From assembly GCA_945864585.1 (NCBI GenBank), contig CAMBCF010000034.1, positions 1 to 44,187 on the forward strand: a stretch of DNA of 44,187 nt, in the 5' to 3' direction. The notes beneath the pieces were generated by a model. It saw nothing but the letters and a program-made list of their open reading frames with translations. It searched no databases and had not been told where the DNA came from. Below are positions 1 through 8,422 of this stretch, piece by piece; position 1 is the first letter of the stretch; each line of letters starts with the position of its first letter. A program made the position numbers and the translations under genes. Source of the DNA: Bordetella parapertussis. Lineage in GTDB: Bacteria > Pseudomonadota > Gammaproteobacteria > Burkholderiales > SG8-41.

Positions 1-152
1 GTAGCCCGGAAGAAGGCCATGGCTTTTCATGGCCGTATTCCGGGGAAGTGTGGGTGGCTGGACTAGCGTGCTGTCGATGCGCGGTGCTTCTTCCCGGAAT
101 ACGTCCTTCGGACTCCTTCCGAGCTACGGGAGATGTGTGCATAGGTTAGCCC
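1..152 (+). repeat. Dispersed ~150-base repeat, copy A
   Basis: This block recurs almost unchanged in the same orientation at 28574-28725 and inverted at 4826-4972. Its ends are imperfect inverted repeats: the left begins gtagcccggaagaagg and the right ends ccttccgagctacggg. Internal tattccgg/ccggaata pairs mean a transcript could fold into a long hairpin. It encodes nothing recognisable. It resembles the short gtagcccgga-type palindromes common in beta- and gammaproteobacteria, but is longer. The window may cut its left end. Bases 153-254 hold nothing I recognise before the stop codon of the next gene. Confidence 0.85.
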
Positions 153-254
153 CCCGGGACAAGGAAACACTTGCAGCGGAGCAGAGGGGTTGGGAGAGCG
201 AAGCGAGGGGGCCGAAGGCGGAAAGGGGTTTCTCTCGAACCTGAAAAGTTACAC

Positions 255-1031
255 TCAGTCTTTGTAACTGGGATCGAGCCGATCGGCGAGACGCAAACAC
301 GCTGCCCAATCCCTGCCGCCTCTTTTGCCGCTGCGCGCAATCTGACTGTGGGCGTATTCGCAGGCTTCCTTGCTGGGGAGCGTGTAATTGCCCTCGCCCG
401 CCGCCAGCGCCGCGACCTGACCCTGACACGCCATTTCGAGAAAGTGATGCGTGACGACGCATTCCGCGACGCCTTCGCCGCACACCAGGACACCGTGATT
501 ACGCAGGATCATAACGGAGCCGCCATCGAGATCGCGCATCAGCTTTGGCGTCATGTCATGGTCAAACTCCAGGCCTTCGAATTCATGGTATTTCACTTCG
601 CCATAGAATCCCAGCGCATGCTGATTGATCGGCAGCAAGCCAAATTTATGCGCCGCCACGCCCATGCCGTTTATGGTATGCGTATGCAGTGTCGCGTTCA
701 GGTCCGGGCGGCCCTTCAGCAGGCCGGCATGGATAATCAGCGCGCCACCCCTGATGGTTCGCACGTCGGTGTCAGTCACCACGTTGCCGTCGAAATCGAC
801 TTTCAACAGCGAGGAAGCCGTTACCTCGCCAAACATCCAGTCTGCGCGCTTGACCAGCATGTGATTCGGTTCTCCCGGCACCCGCAGACCAAAATGATTG
901 TAGGTCATGTCGTCGACACCGTAATGTGTCAGCACGCGGTGTCCGGCCGCGAGTTCGACACGGGCCCGCCACTCCTCGGCGCTGACCTGTTCGCGGACTG
1001 ATTTTCCCTTCGCTACGAGTTGCATGGCCAT
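255..1031 (-). CDS. Class II aldolase/adducin family protein
   Basis: A 258-residue protein of the class II aldolase/adducin fold, the zinc enzymes that cleave or epimerise sugar phosphates and related hydroxy acids. The zinc-ligand motif HTHTINGMGVA is visible around residues 115-125, and a third histidine lies in the conserved NHGVLVCG segment around 180. The length is normal for the family. I chose the ATG at 1031 rather than the further upstream frame start at 1067, because AGGAG lies 10 bases before it on the minus strand. It is divergent from the metallo-hydrolase gene and stands alone on its strand. The fold is clear, but the substrate cannot be read from the sequence; many such proteins in betaproteobacteria are uncharacterised. 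Confidence 0.85.
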   Translation of the reverse strand: MAMQLVAKGKSVREQVSAEEWRARVELAAGHRVLTHYGVDDMTYNHFGLRVPGEPNHMLVKRADWMFGEVTASSLLKVDFDGNVVTDTDVRTIRGGALIIHAGLLKGRPDLNATLHTHTINGMGVAAHKFGLLPINQHALGFYGEVKYHEFEGLEFDHDMTPKLMRDLDGGSVMILRNHGVLVCGEGVAECVVTHHFLEMACQGQVAALAAGEGNYTLPSKEACEYAHSQIARSGKRGGRDWAACLRLADRLDPSYKD

Positions 1032-1203
1032 GATGCGGGTTCTCCTGACGGCAGTGGATACCCGCATTGAATTCGCTGCGGGTATGGAATTTTAAACACC
1101 AATTGTCACCAGCCAGCAATCTAGCCCTCGCCCGGCAAACAGTCAACCGCGCGAATTTTCGTCGGCCGCGACTTGGCCGCGAAAGTTTTTCAACGCACTA
1201 ATG

Positions 1204-1234
1204 TTGCGTCACCTTGCGAGCTACGCGTTAGAAT
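1204..1234 (+). promoter_or_regulatory. Possible promoter in the divergent region 1032-1291
   Basis: The 260-base gap between the aldolase gene and the metallo-hydrolase gene must hold both promoters. TTGCGT (1204-1209) and TAGAAT (1229-1234) are the best sigma-70-like pair facing the plus strand. Their 19-base spacer is longer than ideal, so this is weak. I see no clear operator in the gap. Confidence 0.25.
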
Positions 1235-1291
1235 GCTCAGCGCTCACGGCATGACCGAATGCCACGTCCCCATCAGCCAGAGGAGTCCTGC

Positions 1292-2401
1292 ATGACCATT
1301 AATCTGAACCGCCGCCAATTCGTTCTGGGAGCCACCGCCGTGATCGCGCAGATGGGCATTGCGCAACAGGTGTCAGCGCAAGCGTCCAGGTTATCCAGTG
1401 TGCCCACCGTTGACAGCCTGACCATACGGGTTATCACCGACAGCAACTATGACACGCCGCGCGCGGGAACGTCGAAATGGGTGAAGGTGCGGCGCACGCC
1501 GTTCATATCCTCCGTCGACTTCCGCAAAACGCTGCACAGCGAATGGGGTTTGTCGCTGGCGCTTGAGTCACGCATCGGCGCCGACACGCGTAACCTGCTG
1601 CTCGATTTCGGCTACACGCCCAATGCGCTCATGAATAACATGGAAATCATGGGCATCGACGGCGCAAAGATGCAGGGACTGATCATGAGTCACGGCCATT
1701 ACGATCATTTTGGCGGCCTGCTCGGTTACCTTGAAAAATTCCGCGGCAGCCTGCCTGCCGATCTCACGCTGTATGTGGGCGGCGAAGACAATTTCTGCAA
1801 CCGCAAGACGCAGAGCGGCTCGCCCGGCCATTTCAGCGACTGGGGCGTGTTGGACCGCCGCGATCTTGAGAAACACCGCATCAAGGTGGTGGCGTGTGAG
1901 CAGCCGACGGCCATCATGGGCCACGCGTTCTCGACGGGCACCATAGCGCGGCGCAGTTCGGAGCGCGTGCTGCCGAACACGCTGGTCGAATATTTCAAAA
2001 CCAAGGGCGTTGGTTGCGACATACCTGCCGCCAACGCCAAGGCCGAAGGCAAGGCGGTTGCCGACGCACACCTGCATGAGCACGGCACCTGCTTTAACTT
2101 GAAAGATCGCGGGTTGGTGGTGATTTCGTCTTGTGGCCACTCTGGCATTGTCAACACGGTGCGTCAGGCAATGGAAGTGTCGGGCGTGAAAAAAGTACAC
2201 GCCGCGTTGGGTGGATTTCATCTGTTCCCCGCCACTGAGGATTATCTGCGCCAGACCGTCGCGGAAATCAAGACGCTGGATGCGGATGTGATCATTCCCA
2301 TGCACTGTTCCGGCCCCGGCCTGATCGCGCTGTTGCGCACTGATCTGGCTGACCGGGTGCTGACTTCCACCACGGGTACGGAGTACACGTTCGGCGCGTG
2401 A
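1292..2401 (+). CDS. Tat-exported metallo-beta-lactamase-fold hydrolase (COG1237-like)
   Basis: A 369-residue metal-dependent hydrolase. The metal-binding signature SHGHYDHFGG lies around residues 130-140, and further ligands are expected in SSCGHSG (about 285) and GGFHL (about 308). The pattern CGHSGIVNTV and the overall length resemble COG1237 proteins, annotated in archaea as dihydropterin-linked phosphate synthases; the substrate here is unknown. The N-terminus carries NRRQFVLGA, a twin-arginine export motif, then a hydrophobic stretch and a likely cleavage site near VSAQA, so the protein probably works in the periplasm. The ATG at 1292 has AGGAG six bases upstream and is preferred to the in-frame start at 1259. 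It heads a plus-strand run ending with the nitrile hydratase genes. Confidence 0.85.
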   Translation: MTINLNRRQFVLGATAVIAQMGIAQQVSAQASRLSSVPTVDSLTIRVITDSNYDTPRAGTSKWVKVRRTPFISSVDFRKTLHSEWGLSLALESRIGADTRNLLLDFGYTPNALMNNMEIMGIDGAKMQGLIMSHGHYDHFGGLLGYLEKFRGSLPADLTLYVGGEDNFCNRKTQSGSPGHFSDWGVLDRRDLEKHRIKVVACEQPTAIMGHAFSTGTIARRSSERVLPNTLVEYFKTKGVGCDIPAANAKAEGKAVADAHLHEHGTCFNLKDRGLVVISSCGHSGIVNTVRQAMEVSGVKKVHAALGGFHLFPATEDYLRQTVAEIKTLDADVIIPMHCSGPGLIALLRTDLADRVLTSTTGTEYTFGA

Positions 2402-2403
2402 TC

Positions 2404-3084
2404 ATGCTGACGCCGCGCGCGGTTGGCGCTGCAATGGCGCTGGCCGCCTGCCTGACGTTGATGCCCGCGCGGGCAATCGCGCAATCCGATGAACGCCGCG
2501 TGGAAACACCGCGCGAAGAATCCCGCGTGGAAACACCGCGCGAAGAATCCCGCGCGCGGGCAGCGCGGCTGATGAACGAGCTGATGTCAGGCAAGGCCGT
2601 TGTCGGCGCGCCATTCACGCTGACCAATCAACACGGTAAGCGTGTGAGCCTCGCCGATTTTCGCGGTAAGGTGGTATTGCTCTACTTCGGCTTCACCTTT
2701 TGTCCCGATGTGTGCCCGACGGATATGCTGGCCATCGCGCAAACCATCACCGCGCTCGGCCGGCGCGGCGATCAGGTTCAGCCGCTGTTCATCACGCTCG
2801 ATCCGGAGCGCGACACGCGCGAACTGCTGCGCGGCTACGTTGCGGCGTTTCACCCACGCATGATTGCACTGACCGGCAGCGAAGACGAAATCCGCCGCGT
2901 CGCAACCGCCTACAAGGTGTTTTACGAGAAAGTGACGCCGCCGCATTCGACAACTTATTTCATCGAGCATGCGGCGTTTACGTTTTTACTCGATCGTAAC
3001 GGCAACTATGTGAGCTTCTTTCCGCCCGGCACGCCGCCCGCACGCATGGGGGTGATGCTGCGCGAGCAGTTGGCGGTGAAATAG
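2404..3084 (+). CDS. SCO1/SenC family copper chaperone-like protein
   Basis: A 226-residue thioredoxin-fold protein of the SCO family, which deliver copper to cytochrome oxidase CuA sites or act as periplasmic thiol-redox proteins. The copper-binding CPDVC motif follows FGFTF around residue 100, and the third ligand histidine is seen in YFIEHAAFTFLLD near 190. The N-terminus is an export signal; LAAC near residue 16 could be a lipobox, or the signal may be cleaved after ARA. A GTG at 2398, overlapping the previous stop as GTGA, is an alternative start; neither start has a good ribosome site. No oxidase subunit II gene is nearby, so its client may be elsewhere. It sits 43 bases before the nitrile hydratase alpha gene. 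Confidence 0.88.
   Translation: MLTPRAVGAAMALAACLTLMPARAIAQSDERRVETPREESRVETPREESRARAARLMNELMSGKAVVGAPFTLTNQHGKRVSLADFRGKVVLLYFGFTFCPDVCPTDMLAIAQTITALGRRGDQVQPLFITLDPERDTRELLRGYVAAFHPRMIALTGSEDEIRRVATAYKVFYEKVTPPHSTTYFIEHAAFTFLLDRNGNYVSFFPPGTPPARMGVMLREQLAVK
2497..2550 (+). repeat. Perfect 27-base tandem duplication inside the SCO gene
   Basis: Two identical adjacent 27-base units encode RVETPREES twice, in the linker between the export signal and the thioredoxin fold. The duplication keeps frame and lies outside the catalytic domain, so it should be tolerated. Exact identity suggests a recent slippage or duplication event. Confidence 0.9.
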
Positions 3085-3127
3085 GTTATATTTACCCGCA
3101 GTCCACTTGCCGCAGGCTTGGAGTTTC

Positions 3128-3763
3128 ATGGCTAATCACGAACACGGTTCCGACCACGAACATGCAGAAGGCTCCGAGCTCTCGGAGACGCAGTTGCGCG
3201 TGCGCGCGCTGGAAACCATACTGACTGAGAAGGGTTACGTCGATGCCGCCGCGCTCGACGCGATCATCGAGGCCTACGAAACCCGCATCGGGCCGCACCA
3301 CGGCGCCCGCGTTGTGGCGAAAGCATGGGCCGATTCCGATTTCAGGAAGGCGCTGCTCGAAGATGCGACAAAAGCGGTCGCAACACTCGGCCAAGTCAGC
3401 CGCGTCGGTGAGCACCTGGTGGCCGTCGAGAACACGCCGCAGACGCACAACATGGTGGTGTGCACGCTGTGCTCCTGCTATCCGTGGGATCTGCTCGGCC
3501 TGCCGCCGGTGTGGTACAAGGCCGCGCCGTACCGCTCGCGCGCAGTGAAGGAGCCGCGTGGCGTGCTCGGCGATTTTGGCGTCACGCTGCCGCCTGACAC
3601 CGCGATTCGCGTGTGGGATTCCACTGCCGAAACACGCTTCCTGGTGCTGCCGCTGCGGCCGGCGGGCACTGACGGCTGGAGCGAGGAGCAACTTGCCGCG
3701 CTGGTCACTCGTGATTCGATGATCGGCACCGGCCTCGCGCGCGCACCCGGGGAAGCCGCCTGA
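3128..3763 (+). CDS. nthA: Nitrile hydratase alpha subunit, cobalt type
   Basis: A 211-residue alpha subunit of nitrile hydratase, which hydrates nitriles to amides in the cytoplasm. The metal-binding signature VCTLCSCYPWDLLGLPP is complete around residues 108-125. A threonine after the first cysteine and a tyrosine after the last are typical of cobalt enzymes; iron enzymes usually have serine and threonine there. The second and third cysteines of CTLCSC are those oxidised to sulfinic and sulfenic acid in the family. The N-terminal region is histidine- and acid-rich. The ATG at 3128 has GGAG four bases before it; a TTG at 3107 is less likely. It overlaps the beta gene by one base (TGATG), implying coupled translation. 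Confidence 0.95.
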   Translation: MANHEHGSDHEHAEGSELSETQLRVRALETILTEKGYVDAAALDAIIEAYETRIGPHHGARVVAKAWADSDFRKALLEDATKAVATLGQVSRVGEHLVAVENTPQTHNMVVCTLCSCYPWDLLGLPPVWYKAAPYRSRAVKEPRGVLGDFGVTLPPDTAIRVWDSTAETRFLVLPLRPAGTDGWSEEQLAALVTRDSMIGTGLARAPGEAA

Positions 3764-4422
3764 TGGACGGCATACACGACATGGGCGGTATGGATGGTTT
3801 CGGCCCGGTTAAGCCCGAGCGCGGCGAGCCGGTGTTCCATGCCGCGTGGGAAGGCCGTGTGATGGCAATGACACGCGCCATGGGTACTGCCACCGGGTGG
3901 AGCATCGACATGCAGCGCTACTCGCGCGAGCGGCTGGCGCCCCACATCTACCTCGCTGCCTCGTACTATCAGAAATGGTTGCTCGCGATGCGGCAGATGT
4001 TGCTCGATCATGGCCTGATCGCCGCTGACGAACTCGCTGCAGGTCATGCGTTGCGTCCGGGTGCGCCGCTCAAGCGCGGCCCGTTCACGCCGGCAAATGT
4101 GCAACGCGTGATGACACGTGGCGCATTTGCCCGCGTGGCGGGTGCTGCTGCCCGATTCAAACCGGGCGACCGCGTGCGCGCAAAAAATATCCATCCACAG
4201 ACGCACACGCGGCTGCCGCGCTATGCGCGGGGACACGCCGGCGTGGTCGAGCGCGTGCAGGGGTGCCACGTATTTCCCGACACCGCGGCGGAGGCGCAGG
4301 GGGAACAGCCGCAGTGGCTGTATACCGTGGTGTTCGAGGGTCGCGAGCTGTGGGGGCCGGATGCAGATCCGGCGCTCAGGGTTTCGATCGAGGCGTTCGA
4401 GCCCTATCTCGATCCGCTCTGA
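3763..4422 (+). CDS. nthB: Nitrile hydratase beta subunit
   Basis: A 219-residue beta subunit that pairs with the alpha subunit above to form the active alpha-beta heterodimer. The N-terminal MDGIHDMGGMDGFGPV is the hallmark opening of beta subunits. The C-terminal half (about 115-219) forms the SH3-like barrel domain, with FKPGDRVRAKNIHP, RGHAGVVERVQG and YTVVFEGRELWG visible. The length is normal. The start codon overlaps the alpha stop, and the activator gene follows after one base, so the three genes are one translational unit. Confidence 0.95.
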   Translation: MDGIHDMGGMDGFGPVKPERGEPVFHAAWEGRVMAMTRAMGTATGWSIDMQRYSRERLAPHIYLAASYYQKWLLAMRQMLLDHGLIAADELAAGHALRPGAPLKRGPFTPANVQRVMTRGAFARVAGAAARFKPGDRVRAKNIHPQTHTRLPRYARGHAGVVERVQGCHVFPDTAAEAQGEQPQWLYTVVFEGRELWGPDADPALRVSIEAFEPYLDPL

Positions 4423-4423
4423 T

Positions 4424-4810
4424 ATGACAGCCGTTGATCCCGCGCTTGCGCGGCGCGTTGCCGAGGCGGTTCCCGGCATTCCGCACGATGACGAAGGCCC
4501 GGTATTTCGCGAGCCATGGGAGGCGCAGGCCTTTGCCATGACGGTGGAACTGCACAAGCGCGGCTTGTTCGCGTGGCCGGAATGGGCGGCGATACTGGGC
4601 GCGGTGATTAAGCGCGCGCAGGCTGCCGGAGATCCCGACACCGGCGAGACTTACTACCGGCACTGGCTCGCGGCGCTGGAGCGTATCGTCGCCGAGAAGG
4701 GTGTGACTGACGCTCAGACTTTAGCGCGCTACGGCGCAGCCTGGGACTGTGCCGCCGACCGCACACCCCACGGCATGCCGATCGAGTTGCGTCCGGACGA
4801 CTTCCGCTAG
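4424..4810 (+). CDS. Nitrile hydratase activator (accessory) protein
   Basis: A 128-residue protein related to the N-terminal half of nitrile hydratase beta subunits. Shared features include FREPWEAQAFAMTVELHKRG (around 23-42) and the central WPEWAAIL and YYRHWLAALERI segments. In cobalt nitrile hydratases such small proteins (P14K/NhlE type) bind the alpha subunit and insert cobalt by subunit exchange; that role is inferred from family and position. The ATG lies one base after the beta stop. No amidase gene follows, although many nitrile hydratase clusters have one; repeat copy B follows instead. Confidence 0.88.
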   Translation: MTAVDPALARRVAEAVPGIPHDDEGPVFREPWEAQAFAMTVELHKRGLFAWPEWAAILGAVIKRAQAAGDPDTGETYYRHWLAALERIVAEKGVTDAQTLARYGAAWDCAADRTPHGMPIELRPDDFR

Positions 4811-4825
4811 CTGCGTTTTCGGGCA

Positions 4826-4972
4826 GCTATGCATATAAACCTCCCGTAGCTCGGAAGGAGTCCGAAGGACGTATTCCGGGAAGAAGCACGGCGCATCGAC
4901 AGCACGCTAGTCCAGCCACCCACACTTCCCCGGAATACGGCCATGAAAAGCAATGGCCTTCTTCCGGGCTAC
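4826..4972 (-). repeat. Dispersed ~150-base repeat, copy B (inverted)
   Basis: This is the reverse complement of the repeat at 1-152, with a few substitutions and a more diverged outer end near 4826-4840. It lies between the convergent ends of the nitrile hydratase activator and the MFS gene, so it may also act as a transcription stop by folding. Copies A and B face each other and enclose the aldolase-to-activator segment. Confidence 0.85.
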
Positions 4973-5023
4973 CGACTACCCGCATTCCGGGATTATTCGC
5001 AGCGGCGGCCGGCTGTTACCCGC

Positions 5024-6226
5024 TCACTCCAATTTACGCAGGCGCGGAACCCACAGTACTATGGCCAGCATGATGAGTATGGCGACCACTGCGTAAGCAC
5101 CCTGGGCGATTGGCGCACCAAAACGCTCCGCTGCTGCCCCCGCCAGTAAATTGCCAAACGGCAGGCTGATCACCACGCCGGTGCGTAGTCCCATTACCCG
5201 GCCGCGCATGGGTTGCGTCGTATTGCTCAATATCAAGGTGGCGATCATGGTCCAGCAGATAGCCTGGGCAAGCCCGGCCACAAACACCAGCGCCAGCGAA
5301 AGGTAATACCACGTGGACATCGCAAGCAGCAGCAGGGAAACCGGCCACAGCAGACCCCCCAACACCAGCAGCCAGCCCTTTGCCCTGAAGTTGCCCAGCA
5401 TGACTACCCAGAGCCCGGCCAGCAGCGCCCCAAAACCCGCCATGGCAGTGAGCATCCCATAGCCGGTCGCACCCGCGTCCAGGATATAGCGCGCAAAAAG
5501 TGGGAGAAACGCATAGCGGTATGGCGCAGCTAACAGGTTTAATAAAAAGGCAAGCACCAGTAACACGAGCACAGTCTGGTTGCCCCAAACATAGCTCAGG
5601 CCGCTGATCAGGCTGCGCCCCGGCGACTCGTGAACGGCAGGGGCCGACTGCTTCACGCTCTTCAGCCGCAACAGCACCACCACGTCCGCGAGATAGATGC
5701 CCGTTATCAGCCAATAGGCGCCGCTCATGCCAAATGTCGGGATCAGCAGCCCGCCCAATGCCGGACCAATCACCACCGTAATCTCCGTAGCCACTGCACT
5801 GAGGGCGACAGCGTTGGTCAGGTCTTCCCGGTTTACCAGGTCCGGTATTAACGCCTGACGCGCGGGGTTGTCCAGCGCCCAGGTCAGGCTGCTCACCAGG
5901 GATAGGCCAATGATATGCCCCAGCGTGAGACTACCGTTAAGCAACAGCAGCAGCATGACCAGCGATACCGCCCAGTTCACCGCCGCCGCGATAATCAGCA
6001 GCAGCCGCCGGTCCATGCGGTCAGCGGCCACCCCCATAAACGGCGCCAGGATATAGCCGGCCATCTTGCTTCCGGCAACTATGCCCACCATCAGCGGAGA
6101 CTCAGTCAGTTCCAGGGTGAGCCAGCCGACCACCACCATATCTGCCCAGCGCGCAGTAGAGGAAAGCAGGGTCGCCGTCCACAGCAGGCGAAAGTCGCGA
6201 TGGCGGAGGGCGGCAAATTGGTGCAT
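5024..6226 (-). CDS. MFS transporter (MFS_3/EntS-like exporter)
   Basis: A 400-residue membrane protein with about 12 hydrophobic segments, of normal length for the major facilitator superfamily. The start MHQFAALRHRDFRLLW and the loop segment ALDNPARQALIPDLV are typical of the MFS_3 (EntS-like) group, which are usually exporters of siderophores, drugs or metabolites. The loop motif between helices 2 and 3 reads GVAADRMDRR. The substrate cannot be told. It is divergent from the alpha/beta hydrolase operon across a 160-base gap. No strong ribosome site precedes the ATG at 6226. Confidence 0.88.
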   Translation of the reverse strand: MHQFAALRHRDFRLLWTATLLSSTARWADMVVVGWLTLELTESPLMVGIVAGSKMAGYILAPFMGVAADRMDRRLLLIIAAAVNWAVSLVMLLLLLNGSLTLGHIIGLSLVSSLTWALDNPARQALIPDLVNREDLTNAVALSAVATEITVVIGPALGGLLIPTFGMSGAYWLITGIYLADVVVLLRLKSVKQSAPAVHESPGRSLISGLSYVWGNQTVLVLLVLAFLLNLLAAPYRYAFLPLFARYILDAGATGYGMLTAMAGFGALLAGLWVVMLGNFRAKGWLLVLGGLLWPVSLLLLAMSTWYYLSLALVFVAGLAQAICWTMIATLILSNTTQPMRGRVMGLRTGVVISLPFGNLLAGAAAERFGAPIAQGAYAVVAILIMLAIVLWVPRLRKLE

Positions 6227-6386
6227 GCGGGTGATTTAACCACGGAACCTGTTACAGGATTAAGCGCGCCCGGCTTCAGGATGCGTGCAATAGCCGACAG
6301 TTCATCCAGCGTTTGAAATTCCTGTCCCCGATGGGTTACATTCGGGGCTTACTCCCATTTCCCGGTTTCACTGCAAGGAACACTGC

Positions 6387-7190
6387 ATGTCCACCGCTAC
6401 AAACGCACCGGCCACGGAACGCACAACGATCGCCGGCATCGAGCTCGATGTCCTGCGCCGGGGCAACGGCCATCCGCTGCTGCTGTTGCACGGCTTCCAG
6501 CCCATCGACCCGCGGCTGCCGCTGGTGGAGTTGCTTACTCGTGATCATCGCGATGTTGAGCTCATTGCACCTTCCCATCCCGGATTCGGCGGTTCCCCGC
6601 GCCCCACGGATTTCGGTACAGTCTACGACCTCGTCCACCTGTATCTGGAATTTCTCGACACCTTGCCCAAAGGTCCGGTGACGCTGATGGGCCTTTCCTT
6701 CGGCGGCTGGCTTGCCGCAGAGATCGCGGTGAAGGCGGGACGGCGCATCGAGCGTCTGATTCTGGTCGATGCGCTGGGCATCAAGGTGAGCGACCGCGAG
6801 ACCGCGGACATCCTCGATGTGTTCAACACCCATCCGCAGGAAGTGACGCGTCAGAGCTGGCACGCGCCCGACACCTACGCGCCCCGCTACGACGACATGG
6901 AGGACGATGAACTCATCACCCGCTCGCGCAACTGGGAAGCGCTGTGCCGCTACGGGTTTCACCCCTATATGTACAACCCGCAACTCAAACGCTGGCTTGG
7001 AAGCATCAAGGCGCGCACGCTGGTGCTGTGGGGCGCCTCCGACGGCGTGGTGAAGCCCGCCTACGGCGAAGCCTACGCACGCCTCATCCCCGGCGCGCGC
7101 TTCGAGACCATCGCCGGCGCTGGACATCATCCCGAAATCGAACAGCCCGCGGCACTCGCCGCGCGCGTGCATGCCTTTTTGCAACCGTAG
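6387..7190 (+). CDS. Alpha/beta hydrolase (first of operon)
   Basis: A 267-residue serine hydrolase fold. The oxyanion segment LLLHGFQP lies near residue 33, the nucleophile elbow GLSFGGW has its serine near 104, an acidic candidate is in WGASDGVV near 218, and the histidine is in GAGHHPE near 247. This is a full catalytic triad. The family includes esterases, C-C bond hydrolases and haloperoxidases; the substrate is unknown. It starts a run of four closely spaced plus-strand genes (6387-10301), so its substrate is probably the product of the neighbouring flavin monooxygenase or of the MaoC-type protein. Confidence 0.85.
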   Translation: MSTATNAPATERTTIAGIELDVLRRGNGHPLLLLHGFQPIDPRLPLVELLTRDHRDVELIAPSHPGFGGSPRPTDFGTVYDLVHLYLEFLDTLPKGPVTLMGLSFGGWLAAEIAVKAGRRIERLILVDALGIKVSDRETADILDVFNTHPQEVTRQSWHAPDTYAPRYDDMEDDELITRSRNWEALCRYGFHPYMYNPQLKRWLGSIKARTLVLWGASDGVVKPAYGEAYARLIPGARFETIAGAGHHPEIEQPAALAARVHAFLQP

Positions 7191-7207
7191 CCAGGACAGC
7201 GAACACC

Positions 7208-8422
7208 ATGGATATTTGGTACCAGTGCGAAATCCCCTATCCGCACGTCCCCCAGGACGTCCTCGATCGCGCGCCCTCGGTGCGCGCGAGCCTGCCCAAC
7301 CGTTATTGCGATCCCAAGGTTGCCGCCAACCTGTTCGAGGAGTGCATCGACGAATTCCTGTTATGCGATGAGCGCGGGTTGAACGTAGTCGCGATCGAGC
7401 ATCACGCCGGAATCAATTCACTGCTGGCGGCGAACCCCATGCTGTTGGCGATCCTCGCGCGTCAGACGAAGAAGGCGCGCATACTCAGTCTGGGAACGCT
7501 GGTCACGCTGCGCCCGGACCCGGTGCGCATCGCCGAGGAGTACGCCACCGCCGACGTGATCAGCCGCGGGCGCCTGGATATCGGCTTCGTGAAATCCGGC
7601 GGCAGCGAGATGGCGTCGAGCAATATGAGCGCGCTGGACAACGGCGAGCGCTACTGGGAGGCGATTGATCTCATCTCCAAGGCGCTCACCCACCACGACG
7701 GGCCTTTCAGTTGGGAGGGCAAGCACTTTACCCACCGCCACGTGAACATCTGGCCACCTGCCTTTCAACAACCGCTGCCGCGCATGTGGTCGGCCACCGG
7801 CGACGCTTCCACCTCCGCCGACGTGGGCCGGCGCGGCATGGTGCATGCGCTGGTGCTGCGTGGGCCCGAAGGGACGAAGGCTGCCTATGCCGCTAACCGC
7901 CGTGCGCGCGTCGAGGCCAACCTGCCGGCCTCGACCACGGAGCGCTTTGCGTATGCGGCGATGGTGGCGGTGGGCGACACCGAAGAGGAAGGCATGCGTC
8001 TGGGCGGGAAGCTGCTGTGGTTTCTCAACACCAGTCTTAAATCAGCGCCGCAGTACGGTAAGTTTCTGGCGGGCGTGGCGCCGCCCGAGGCCGCGCCGAT
8101 GATCTACCGCACCCGTCCCAGGGCCGACGCCAAGCCGGTGCCGGGTATGAAGCCATCAGTCGCGAATGCCGCGGGGCTGATTGGCATCACGCCCGAAGGC
8201 GCGAAAGCGCAGGGCATTTTGTTCGCGGGCACACCGGACTCGGTGTACCGGCAGATCATGGATTTCTACAACTTTGTGGGCGGCTTCGGGCACTTGGTGA
8301 TGATCGGCCGTTCGGGCTTCATGACCCACGAAGAAACCGAAAAAAGCATCAACCTTTTTGCGCGCGAAGTACTGCCGCGGCTGCAGGCGATTACTCCGGT
8401 CATCGCAGGATTCAATCAATGA
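7208..8422 (+). CDS. LLM-class flavin-dependent oxidoreductase
   Basis: A 404-residue luciferase-like TIM-barrel monooxygenase. These use reduced FMN, or F420 in other lineages, to insert oxygen into organic substrates. The segment LRPDPVRIAEEYATADVISRGRLDIGF is cut here to its core PVRIAEEYATAD and SRGRLDIGF (around residues 100-125), a strong family signature. LPRMWSATGDASTSADVGRR is present near 195 as the cofactor-binding region. The ATG at 7208 follows the previous gene by 17 bases; the open frame reaches further upstream but overlaps the hydrolase. Its stop overlaps the next start by four bases (ATGA). A partner flavin reductase is not present in the window. Confidence 0.88.
   Translation: MDIWYQCEIPYPHVPQDVLDRAPSVRASLPNRYCDPKVAANLFEECIDEFLLCDERGLNVVAIEHHAGINSLLAANPMLLAILARQTKKARILSLGTLVTLRPDPVRIAEEYATADVISRGRLDIGFVKSGGSEMASSNMSALDNGERYWEAIDLISKALTHHDGPFSWEGKHFTHRHVNIWPPAFQQPLPRMWSATGDASTSADVGRRGMVHALVLRGPEGTKAAYAANRRARVEANLPASTTERFAYAAMVAVGDTEEEGMRLGGKLLWFLNTSLKSAPQYGKFLAGVAPPEAAPMIYRTRPRADAKPVPGMKPSVANAAGLIGITPEGAKAQGILFAGTPDSVYRQIMDFYNFVGGFGHLVMIGRSGFMTHEETEKSINLFAREVLPRLQAITPVIAGFNQ

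Noticed and set aside
171-1001. Long plus-strand open frame opposite the class II aldolase gene
   Set aside because: It is a shadow of the aldolase frame; no family motifs, no ribosome site, and the minus-strand protein is clearly conserved.
3128-4810. Iron-type nitrile hydratase
   Set aside because: The metal motif is CTLCSCY, the cobalt pattern, and the small activator is of the cobalt type.
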